64,000 bases of DNA. Source: Chrysophaeum taylorii. Its lineage: Eukaryota > Sar > Pelagophyceae > Pelagomonadales > Pelagomonadaceae. Positions 42,801 through 54,800 of this stretch are shown here, piece by piece (within the stretch, counting starts at the first letter, position 1; the number at the start of each line of letters is the position of its first letter). Location: the NCBI GenBank assembly GCA_029834535.1, contig JAQMWT010000341.1, positions 186,001-250,000 on the forward strand. The letters are read 5' to 3'. Made by a program: the position numbers and the translations under genes. The notes below the pieces were generated by a model. That model searched no databases, was not told the DNA's origin, and saw nothing but the letters and a program-made list of their open reading frames with translations.

Positions 42801-45800
42801 CAAGGCTTGTCTGGCAATGTGACAATCCAACAAGGCTCCTCTTCAGGCCGGACAGCAAGCCACAACGGTGTGCAGGTGTCTGCAGGTGCAAGCGGCAAAG
42901 GCTCCGGACCGCGGCTATCACTGGCATCGGGATCGAGCGAGGAGGCTTCAGGAGGTCTCATCGGGCTTACCAGCGGCGGGGGGAGTCGTGGGGGCAATGT
43001 TCAGGTTCGAGCCGGGGTGTCCAATGGTGAGGATGGAGGCAGGCTAATCGTCTCGGGGGGCGAAGCATCCAGTAGATCAGCAGCTGCGGGTGGGACGGTC
43101 GATATCATGGCTGCCTCATCTACTTGCGGCGAGGGTGGTGCATTGTTTCTGCGCGCTGGAGTGGGCGGGTTGCATGGTGGCGGCGTCGCCCTTTCGAGCG
43201 GCCGCGGTGATGAGAACCAAGATGGCAGCAGCGGTCCAGCCACGATCTGCTCCGGAGCTGCACACGGGGGGAAAGACGGTGTAAACGCTGCTGATGGCCG
43301 TGGTGGCAACCTCGAACTCGGCACTGGAAGGGCTAACCTCGACTCGGGCTTGACGGGCGAAGTTAATGTACACACGGGAGAAGCGGCAGATGGACATTCT
43401 GGCTCGATTCGATTTGTTTCCGGAGACGCTTGGGACAGTTGTAGTGGGTCGCTAATGCTTGAAGCAGGATCGAGCAGACAACAAGGAGGCGCGCTGCGTA
43501 TGTATGGCGGCAGTGGCGGCACGTTTGGAGGAGAGGTCGGTATTGTCGCTGGAGATGGCTGCGACGGCAAAGGAGGCGATCTTGCTTTTTCTAGCGGCGC
43601 CGGTGGTGAATCGCCAAGTGGATCAGTGGTACTAGCTAGCAATGGTGGGTCAGAGAGTGGCGATCTCATCGTGACGTCGGCCACGAGCTTGACTGGTGCT
43701 TCGGGATCTCTCGTACTGTCGACTGGTTTGGCCCGATCTACAGCTTCGGGTCAAGTCGGTATCTCGGCAGGGAGCGCTCGCGACACAGGTGGTGACGTCG
43801 AGCTGCGCGCTGGTGACGCTTGCGCCGCCACTGGTGGGGACTGCGCAATATCCGGAGGAGGAGGCGACGACGGAGGTTCTCTCGCTGTGCGGGCGGGCGC
43901 GGGCAAGTCAAACGGTGGGAGCTTGGCGATTGATGGAGGAGATGCTAGTGCAGGATCAGGTGGTGCGTTGTCATTTCAGTCTGCATCGGGCCATAGAAGC
44001 GGCGGTGACTTTCGGCTCGTCGCCGGGTTTGGAGCATCAGAGTGTGGTGGCTGGTTGACTATTTCAGGGGGAGACAGCATGACAGCAGATGGCGGCTGCG
44101 TCCGCTTGGAGACAGCCGCCGCGGGAGATTCCGGATCGATTGAGCTGGGGACTGGAAGCGCCAAAGATTTCTCTGGGGCAATGGAGCTGAATACTGGAAC
44201 TAGCAGTGAGACGGTTGGTGACTTGAGTCTTGTCGCCGGCTCTGGTGAAGTCGGCGGTTCCATAAGTGTGATCGTTGGCTCGAGTCTCTGCCAAGCTGGA
44301 AGCGCCGGAGGTGGCCTGCGCGTTGCTGCTGGAAATGCCCAGGACGAAGGTGCGGGCGGCCAAGTTGCGATCTGTGCTGACAGTGGAGATGAACATGGTG
44401 GTGGCCTCAACGTTGCGAGTGGCTGTAGCATAGAGGACTTGTCGGGCATGATCGAGGTCCGAAGCAAGGGGGCCGCGGCACATTCAGCCACAAGTGGTGC
44501 ACTCCGACTCGCAAGTGGTGGCGGCGGCGATGGCGTTGCGGTGACTTCCGGCGCTGTGCAGATTGCTGCAGGAGTTTCCGGATTACGAGACTCGTCTGGA
44601 GGATGCTCTTTGCTGGCGGGTGTTGGCGCGGATGGCTCCGGAGGGGACTTTCAAGTTTCCGGAGGGGAAGCCGAATCGTCTGGTGGAGACACAGTTGTTA
44701 GTGCCGGTTCTGGCAGCGGCGAGGAAAGTATTGGTGGAGATGTTCTCCTTCGTGCCGCAACTGGGAGTGAGCGCATTGGTGGCACGGTGATCATGACTGC
44801 TGGCGAGGCGGCGTGCGAATTGGGAGGTGCCGTTAGCGTTGCCGCTGGTGGAAGCTCAGTTGGTCACGGTGGGAATCTGGAGGCGAGGGCTGGTGCTGGC
44901 GATGACGATGATTTTCACGGTGGATCCGTGGAAATAGCGAGCGGCCTAGGTCTCGACTTCAGCGGCGAGACGGCCCTCTGTACAGCATGCTCTTCTGCAA
45001 GATCTAGCGGGCATGTGCGTATGAGCTCCGGATCAGCCTCATCAACTTCGAGCGGTGATGTTGCGCTCAAAACAGGGGATGGTGAGCGAGGTGGAGGAGT
45101 AAGCTTTCAGAGTGGATCGTCGTCTTTAAAGAGAGGTGGCGACGTGTCATTGAGTGCGGGCGACGTACTCCCTTCGTCCAGTGGTGTCGGCGGAAGTGTT
45201 GCCTTCAAATCTGGGTATGGTGTTTGTGGAGGGAATCTGGTGATAGAGGGTGGTGAAGGCAGTTCCATCATAAGTGGCACGGTGGATTTTTTTGCCGGTG
45301 GCAGTGACATGTCTGACAGTGGTACAGTGCGAATCGCAAGTCACGATGGACTCATCACTGGCAATGTTTGTATTTCCAGTGGGCAAGCTAAAGAGGACTG
45401 CTCCGGGCAGATAAACCTTATGTCGGGGGGTAGTGACTATGGCGTTGGTTGTGTTACTGCAGTTGCTGGCAACACGACTAGCGGAAACGGTGGATCAATT
45501 CGAGCCTTGTTTCAAATGTGTGAAGTCAGCGCCGACAGTGGAGGCTGCACAAGGTTGCAAGGCGCCAAAAGCGCAATTGGTGGCAGGGTAGCAGTAGAAG
45601 GAGGTCATGGCAAAGAAGCTCCAGGCTCAATGTGGATGAGAGCAGGTCACACCACAGCAGATGCCGGCGGCGCGCTGAAAGTCGGTGGTGGTAAAGGTTA
45701 TGTTCGTGGTGGGCTTAGTTGCGTGAAGGCTGGGCGTGGTATTTTTGAAACAGGTGGGTCCGTTGTAGTCAAAAGCCAAGTAGCCGCAGATGCACGGAGT

Positions 45801-48800
45801 GGGCACATTTCATTGGAGTCTAGCCCAGACGACGTAACTGGGTGCGCAAGTGCGATAACAGGCAATTCTAGCCTTGGCGACAGCGGCGGAATGCTGATTT
45901 ACACTGGCACATCTCGAGACATACAGAGAAGCAGCCTGGTTGTTGTTGCGGCGGGCGACGCTCAGAACGGGTCGGGTGGGTCACTAATGATTGAAGCGGG
46001 ATCGAGTGAGGAGCAAGGCGGCGTATTGCATGTCAGCGGCGGCAGTGGCAGCACATACGGAGGAGAAGTTGGTATTCTCGCCGGACGAAGCTGCGACGGT
46101 GAGGAAGGCAATCTCGCTCTTTGGAGCGGCTACAGTGGTGACTCGTCAAGTGGATCAGTGCTGATAGCTAGTAGTGATGGCGCACAGAGCGGCGGCATCT
46201 TCGTGGAGTCGGGTACAAGTTTGACTGGTGTTTCCGGGTCACTGGTACTATCGACGGGTACATCCCAATCCGCAGCTTCGGGTACAGTCCGCATCTCGAC
46301 AGGGAGCGCTCGCGATACAGGTGGCGACATCGCACTGCGCGCTGGTGACGCTCACGCTGCCTCTGGCGGGGACTGCGCCATATCAGCGGGGGAAGGCGAC
46401 TATGGGGGGGTTCTCGCTGTGCGGGCGGGCGCAGGCAACTCGAACGGTGGGACCTTGGAGATTGGTGGCGGAGATGCGGGCGAGGGCACAGGTGGGGCGG
46501 TGTCATTTCGATCTGCATCCGGCCATAGTAGCGGCGGTGATTGTCGGCTCGTCGCCGGGTCGGGGGCATCAGACAGTGGTGGTTTGCTCAGTATTGTGGC
46601 TGGGGACGGCGAGGCAGCGGACGGTGGTCGAGTCCACTTAGAGACAGTGGCAGCGGGAGATTCCGGGTCAGTCGAGCTGTGCACTGGAAGCGCAGATGAT
46701 GTCTCTGGTGCCCTGGAACTAAAAACGGCAAATAGTGCTTTGGCCGCCGGTGACTTGAGTCTGGTCGCTGGCTCGGGTGAAGTAGGCGGCTCCTTAAGTG
46801 TGAGTGTTGGCGCGAGTCTCTGCTCGACAGCACGCACTGGAGGCGGTCTGCTCATGGCTGCTGGAAATGCCCTCGACGATGGCACAGGCGGCCAAGTTAT
46901 GATCTGTGCTGTGGATGGAAACGAACAGGGTGGTATCCTCAACATTGCGAGTGGCTGCAGCATGGAGGACCAATCAGGCACGATTGACGTCCGAAGTAAG
47001 AGCGCCCCAGCACATTCAGCCATGAGTGGTGCAGTCCGACTCGCAAGCGGTGGCGATAGCACTACGGCGATATCGGGCAAGGTGCAAATCACTGCAGGCG
47101 CTTCTAGATCACAAGACTGGTCTGGAGGATGCTCGTTGGTTGCTGGTGCTAGCGCCGACGACTCTGGAGGGGATGTTCAACTTTCCGGGGGCGACGCCGA
47201 CTCATCTGGTGGAGACACAGTCATAAGTGGTGGCTCTGGCAGCGGAGAGGCAAGTACGGGCGGAGGTGTCGTCCTTTGTGCCGCAACTGGCGACAAAAGC
47301 AGTGGTGGCACGGTGAGCATGACGGCTGGCGAGGCAACGGAATTGGGAGGTTCATTTAGAGTTGATGCCGGAGGTAGCACCGTTGGTTCCGGTGGAAATC
47401 TGGAGGCGAGCGCTGGTGCTGGCGACGATAATGACTCCGGAGGATCGGTAAAAATCGCCAGCGGCTTCGGTCTTGAATCTAGTGGCGAGACAGCCCTCTG
47501 CACACCTTGGTCTTCCGCTGGAACGAGCGGTCTTGTGCGGATTAGCTCAGGATCGGCCACGATAGCCTCGAGCGGTGATGTTGCGCTCAAAACAGGGGAC
47601 GGCCAGCGAGCTGGAGGAGTCAGCCTTCAGAGTGGTGCGTCGACTTTGAAGGGAGGCGGCGACGTGTCGTTGCTCGGGGGTGATGTACTCGCACCTTCCG
47701 GCGTTGTCGGCGGGAACGTCGCATTCGAGTCTGGGTCCGGGGTGCGTGGTGGAGACTTGGAGATAGTCGGCGGTGAGAGCAGCGATGGCATAGGCGGGTC
47801 GATCTCGCTAAGTTCTGGTGGCAGCGACGTGTCAAGCAGTGGCACAGTTCACTTAGCAAGCCGCGACGGACACAGAAGTGGTGACATCTGTGTTATGTCG
47901 GGTACTTCAAGCAGATCAACATCAGGGGCTGTGCTCGTAGAGTCCGGTAGCGCACTACGTCACAGCGGAAACATCAGCATCTCTGCTGGTTGCAGCGACG
48001 GTGCTGTGGGAGGCGAAGCGAGACTCGTCGTAAGCGACGATTTCAATGATTTCGCACTAGGCGGCAATGTGTGTATGAAAGCAGGTGCTGGGCATCAAGG
48101 TGGCCAACTTGAGCTTTGCAGTGGCGTTGGACTCTCTGGGAGTGGTGGTGAAGCATGCATCAACGCCGGCATCTCGTCGGATGCAAGAGGAGGCTCACTT
48201 GTTCTGGCTGCGCGCGGTAGCTCGAGTAACGGCGGAAATGCGCGAATTGCAGGTGGTTGCGGTGACGGCGCATGTGGTGGTGTTCTTGTCTTGGGCGCGG
48301 GCGAGAGCGACGATGCGTGTGGAGGACAGCTCCGTATAACTGCAGAGGACGGCGAGTCGAGCGTAATGTCGAAGTCTGGGGAGATCAAGTTTGTGAGTCA
48401 ATCTTCATTTGTCTCAGGTGGGGATGGTGATTCTGGCACTGTGATCTTTCGAACTGGCGACTCGGCTGATGCATCTGCGGGAAACATGAACCTTGGTGCC
48501 GGAGGCGGTTTGAATAGAGGAGGCAGCTGTCTGATTTGCGCTGGGAAATCAATGGATGATGGCGGCGTTGGAGGGCAACTCATCGTAGCTGCCGGAGCTG
48601 GCATGGAGGGTGGAGAAATCAGCATGCGCGCAGGAAATAGTGATGAACGAGGTGGCGACGTGATTCTCGCCGGTGGACTCGGGGGTCTCACCCGGGTTTC
48701 GTCCGAGTCAAAACAGCCTCCACCACGGCGCCGCTTTCCGAAAGTGGATCAGTTGAACTTGATTCTGGCACTAGCGCCGGGCAAGGCTTGTCTGGCAATG

Positions 48801-51800
48801 TGACAATCCAACAAGGCTCCTCTTCAGGCCGGACAGCAAGCCACAACGGTGTGCAGGTGTCTGCAGGTGCAAGCGGCAAAGGCTCCGGACCGCGGCTATC
48901 ACTGGCATCGGGATCGAGCGAGGAGGCTTCAGGAGGTCTCATCGGGCTTACCAGCGGCGGGGGGAGTCGTGGGGGCAATGTTCAGGTTCGAGCCGGGGTG
49001 TCCAATGGTGAGGATGGAGGCAGGCTAATCGTCTCGGGGGCGAAGCATCCAGTAGATCAGCAGCTGCGGGTGGGACGGTCGATATCATGGCTGCCTCATC
49101 TACTTGCGGCGAGGGTGGTGCATTGTTTCTGCGCGCTGGAGTGGGCGGGTTGCATGGTGGCGGCGTCGCCCTTTCGAGCGGCCGCGGTGATGAGAACCAA
49201 GATGGCAGCAGCGGCCCAGCCACTATCTGCTCCGGAGCTGCACACGGGGGGAAAGACGGTGTAAACGCTGCTGATGGCCGTGGTGGCAACCTCGAACTCG
49301 GCACTGGAAGGGCTAACCTCGACTCGGGCTTGACGGGCGAAGTTAATGTACACACGGGAGAAGCGGCAGATGGACATTCTGGCTCGATTCGATTTGTTTC
49401 CGGAGACGCTTGGGACAGTTGTAGTGGGTCGCTAATGCTTGAAGCAGGATCGAGCAGACAACAAGGAGGCGCGCTGCGTATGTATGGCGGCAGTGGCGGC
49501 ACGTTTGGAGGAGAGGTCGGTATTGTCGCTGGAGATGGCTGCGACGGCAAAGGAGGCGATCTTGCTTTTTCTAGCGGCGCCGGTGGTGAATCGCCAAGTG
49601 GATCAGTGGTACTAGCTAGCAATGGTGGGTCAGAGAGTGGCGATCTCATCGTGACGTCGGCCACGAGCTTGACTGGTGCTTCGGGATCTCTCGTACTGTC
49701 GACTGGTTTGGCCCGATCTACAGCTTCGGGTCAAGTCGGTATCTCGGCAGGGAGCGCTCGCGACACAGGTGGTGACGTCGAGCTGCGCGCTGGTGACGCT
49801 TGCGCCGCCACTGGTGGGGACTGCGCAATATCCGGAGGAGGAGGCGACGACGGAGGTTCTCTCGCTGTGCGGGCGGGCGCGGGCAAGTCAAACGGTGGGA
49901 GCTTGGCGATTGATGGAGGAGATGCTAGTGCAGGATCAGGTGGTGCGCTGTCATTTCAGTCTGCATCGGGCCATAGAAGCGGCGGTGACTTTCGGCTCGT
50001 CGCCGGGTTTGGCGCATCAGAGTGTGGTGGCTGGTTGACTATTTCAGGGGGAGACAGCATGACAGCAGATGGCGGCTGCGTCCGCTTGGAGACAGCCGCC
50101 GCGGGAGATTCCGGATCGATTGAGCTGGGGACTGGAAGCGCCAAAGATTTCTCTGGGGCAATGGAGCTGAATACTGGAACTAGCAGTGAGACGGTTGGTG
50201 ACTTGAGTCTTGTCGCCGGCTCTGGTGAAGTCGGCGGTTCCATAAGTGTGATCGTTGGCTCGAGTCTCTGCCAAGCTGGAAGCGCCGGAGGTGGCCTGCG
50301 CGTTGCTGCTGGAAATGCCCAAAACGAAGGTGCGGGCGGCCAAGTTGCGATCTGTGCTGACAGTGGAGATGAACATGGTGGTGGCCTCAACGTTGCGAGT
50401 GGCTGTAGCATAGAGGACTTGTCGGGCATGATCGAGGTCCGAAGCAAGGGGGCCGCGGCACATTCAGCCACAAGTGGTGCACTCCGACTCGCAAGTGGTG
50501 GCGGCGGCGATGGCGTTGCGGTGACTTCCGGCGCTGTGCAGATTGCTACAGGAGTTTCCGGATTACGAGACTCGTCTGGAGGATGCTCTTTGCTGGCGGG
50601 TGTTGGCGCGGATGGCTCCGGAGGGGACGTTCAAGTTTCCGGAGGGGAAGCCGAATCGTCTGGTGGAGACACAGTTGTTAGTGCCGGTTCTGGCAGCGGC
50701 GAGGAAAGTATTGGTGGAGATGTTCTCCTTCGTGCCGCAACTGGGAGTGAGCGCATTGGTGGCACGGTGATCATGACTGCTGGCGAGGCGGCGTGCGAAT
50801 TGGGAGGTGCCGTTAGCGTTGCCGCTGGTGGAAGCTCAGTTGGTCACGGTGGGAATCTGGAGGCGAGGGCTGGTGCTGGCGATGACGATGATTTTCACGG
50901 TGGATCCGTGGAAATAGCGAGCGGCCTAGGTCTCGACTTCAGCGGCGAGACGGCCCTCTGTACAGCATGCTCTTCTGCAAGATCTAGCGGGCATGTGCGT
51001 ATGAGCTCCGGATCAGCCTCGTCAACTTCGAGCGGTGATGTTGCGCTCAAAACAGGGGATGGTGAGCGAGGTGGAGGAGTAAGCTTTCAGAGTGGATCGT
51101 CGTCTTTAAAGAGAGGTGGCGACGTGTCATTGAGTGCGGGCGACGTACTCCCTTCGTCCAGTGGTGTCGGCGGAAGTGTTGCCTTCAAATCTGGGTATGG
51201 TGTTCGTGGAGGGGGCTTAAAGTTAGCGGGCGGTGAAAGCATTGCCAGCATTGGCGGAACAGTCTCGCTCAAGTCTGGTGGCAGCGACACGTCGCACAGT
51301 GGCATGGTGCAAGTAACAAGCCGCGATGGACCGAGCAGTGGTGATATGTGCCTTACGACAGGGGCATCAAGCAATTTTTCTTCGGGGACTGTGAACATAA
51401 TGACAGGGAACGGACAGACTGGCAGGACGAAGGTATGCTTGACAACAGGTGACTGTTACCGAGGTCGAGCAGAGTCGATTCTAACACTCGCTGGTCCATC
51501 GGCTTCCTGCCGTGGTGGCGGTCATTGCTTTATTTCGGGAAGCGGAACTAACGGTGGTTGTATAGACCTAGATGCTGGCTTGAGTTCTGATGACCATGGC
51601 GGTTCAATCATGTTTGATGCCGGCGCTTCGGCATCGAGTGGAGGGTCTATTCAGTTGAACACGGGTCGAGCGCATTGCGACGGGGCAGCTGCAGGATCAT
51701 TATGTGTTCGTTCTGGTTCCGGTGCTGTTCATGGAGGCACAGTACAACTAATGTCGGGCGCAGGATCTGCCGAGTTCGGCAACATCGAATTGAATACTGG

Positions 51801-54800
51801 GCCCTCAGTGTTCAATGTCACTTCGGACGAGTGCGTGTTGCGATCCAAGTCTGTTGCATATGCTGCCGCTTCCATGATTTCATTGACGAATCCATCGACA
51901 TCCCCATTGGACGATACATCAGCTGGCATTCATCTTGATGTCAGTAACAGGGCGAAGGGTACTGATTTTTCCGTTCAGCATTTCGAGGACAAACCTTGCG
52001 TGCTCTCTTCTGTACCCTTGAGAATCATGGGCACGAAATATTCCTCGGATCATCGAATCAAACGAGACATTCAATACGATGTGGATGTAGGAAAGCTCTA
52101 TCAGGCATTTGTCAATATCAGCCTCGCTAACTATCACTACACAAATGACTGGGCCGAGGTTCGAGGGGTTGATCCGGAAACGAAGGCACGTGGCGTCATT
52201 GCTCAAGAAGTCGCTGCGATCTCTCCCTTCAAGTCAAGGATCGACGTCTCAGACTACACTGACAAAAACTTTGCGCTGGAAAATATGTACAAAGTGGATA
52301 AACAAGGCATGGTGTTGGATCTGATCGGCGCACTTCAAGCAAGGCAAGAACGTTTGACCACGAATGTCGATCAACCCGAGAAAACCGGCAACATCACAAT
52401 GGCGACTGACAGCGGACTGGCTGGTGGCAAGCTGCACTCTAGTGGCAACCTGTGCATTGGTACTGGGCTTTCCAGGGATCGAGATTCCGGATTCATCGAG
52501 ATGCAGACTGGTCATGCCAAAGCGCGAGACAGCGGATCGCTCGCCCTTTCTGCTGGTGTATCGACATGCATTGGTGGGGACATGAGAATCAAAGGTGGCC
52601 AAGCATGTGAGGGTATGGGCAGCAATGTACACTTTATGGCAGGGCATTCATCCACAGGAAGTGAAGCTGGGGCTTCGAGCATTCATGTTTCTAGTGGCCA
52701 ATCCAGCTCAGAAGGCGGCTCAATCCAACTAATTGGGGGTTCATCACCCACATGCACATGGTCTGCTGGTGGCCATGTTGGGATAGAAACGTCTTCCGGC
52801 TCAGGTAGCAGTGGATCTATATTGATTGGTCACCGAAGCAGCGGCCCTGCATCCAGAGGATTTCTTACTCGGCTCGATGCCGGGGGCAAGGCGCGCGTGT
52901 GTAGTGGTAGCGCGAAAGACAAGAGCCAAGCTTCGTCTGGAAACATCAGCATAGTAACAGCCGCTCATAAGAGCTTGGGAAGTGTCTGCGTTATAGCAGG
53001 CAAACACGATGGAAGAGGCTCTGTTTTGAGTTTGTCGACGGGAAACAGTACAGCGCCATTCTCAGATACTTATATCAAAATCCTCGCTGGTTCAAGCTCT
53101 GCTGCAGGTTGTATCGGCTTGACGTCTGGGAATGCTTGCGATGGGCGAAGTCGTGGCGGGCTTTCGTCGTTGAGCGCAGGTAAGGCTGAGTCCGGTGGAT
53201 TGGTAGATGTGCGCGCCGGACATGGCCAATGTGGAGTCGGGGGGAAGCTCGGGCTCCTGTCTGCATGTGGGACACAAGCCAGTGGAAGCATATCCTTGCG
53301 GACAGAATCTTCGATGGCAAACACTGGAGGAGTGCGAATCCGAACTGGCAGGTCTGCTCAAGGCGCAACAGGTTTTGTCTATATTGGTTCTGGAGTCGCA
53401 CCAAGTGGCTGCGCGGGGAATGTGTCGTTGCACTCGGGTTTTACATCCGGGTCGGGAGCCGGCGTAAACCTGACAGCAGGCACGTCACGCGCGGACTGTG
53501 GTGGTTTTGCGACGCTCAGCGCGGGTGCCGGACATATAGGTGGAGCTATAAGTTTTGCTGGCGGAGCAGGAAGCGCGAGCGCAGGGAACTTGTCTCTCGC
53601 CGCTGGTTTCGGGGAACAGGGTGGTGGCATGTTCGCTTTGAAAAGCGGGAATTCTGTGCAGAACAATGGTGGAGCGGTAAGTGCGGAAGCTGGTTGTGGT
53701 GCTTATGGGCCAGGTGGACATTTATGCCTGCTCAGTGGAAGTCAGAAGCTGGCCTCGTCAGTTGAAACGTCCGTTGGCACATCTTTGACTCTGGATGCAG
53801 GGCGTGGACAACATGCTGCTGGGAGTGCCATCATCGCATCGGCTCAGTCTACAAGTGGGTCTGGCAATGTGGCACTTATCACTGGCAACGTGAGCGGCGG
53901 AATCTCTGGTTCAATCAATCTGACATCTGGTTATGCGAGCACTCCTGGTTCCTATTGTCTGCGTGCTGGTTCAGGCGCTCAAGGAGGTTACCTTGCATTA
54001 GTGAGCGGCAGCATGAATGTAGATCAACGAGAGGCGGACAGTGCCTTTCATGGGGGGAATGTGAACTTGAAGGCACAACATGCTTCTTGTGGGGGCTGTG
54101 GGGGCTTGTTGTGTCTGGCGTCAGGGGAAGGATCGATCGAAGCAGGAGGCAACTTCCTCTTACGTGCAAGTTCAGGATGTGGAGACGGGGGCTTGGTCAC
54201 AATGACGAGCGGAAATGCGAGCGCAGTGTCGAGCGGCAGTTTGGGCCTGGCCACAGGAGCATCAAGCGAAGGGCTCTCAGGTTCGCTAGACCTTACAACT
54301 GCCCACAGCTACAGCGGCAGGGGTGGGCATATAGACTTTCTGGTTGGCCGCGTCAAACACGAGAGTGCCTTGGCTGGTAATGTAACAATTCGTTCGGCCA
54401 CAGGGCTCCAAGGGACTGGTGGGAACGTAGAGATCACTTCAGGCTCGATGCCACCGCAAAGTGGGATCTCTCTTTCTACAGTTGACAGCGACACTTCTGC
54501 TGGAGAAATGTCAATTGCAGTGGGTTCTGGTGGCCGATATGTTGTTGGCTGCATGACTGCCGCTGCCGGCAACGCTTCGTTCAGCGGTGGCATGGTTGCC
54601 GTGAATGCTGGATCTGCTGCAGAAGGGTCGGTTTCTCGAGCAGGATCTGTCGCGATTAATGCCGGCACGGCGCATGACGGCAGTGGTGGTCACTTGTTTT
54701 GTTTATCGGGACAGAGTGATGCAGAATCTGGGGCGCTCTTTTTGAATTCGAAGAGTGCTGAGACGAACAGTGGTCACATCAGTATCCAAACTGGTACTGC

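Noticed and set aside
41760-48803. A separate gene of 2347 codons after the frame break at 41.7 kb
   Set aside because: The duplicated copy reads through the corresponding point, with one extra G in a homopolymer. A consensus error, or at most a single indel, is simpler than a new gene.
36400-52360. S74 domains as evidence of an integrated phage or virus
   Set aside because: The domains lie inside a host-style, intron-bearing gene with a signal peptide and PSI modules, and no capsid, terminase or other viral genes are nearby. S74 domains also occur in eukaryotic proteins such as MYRF.
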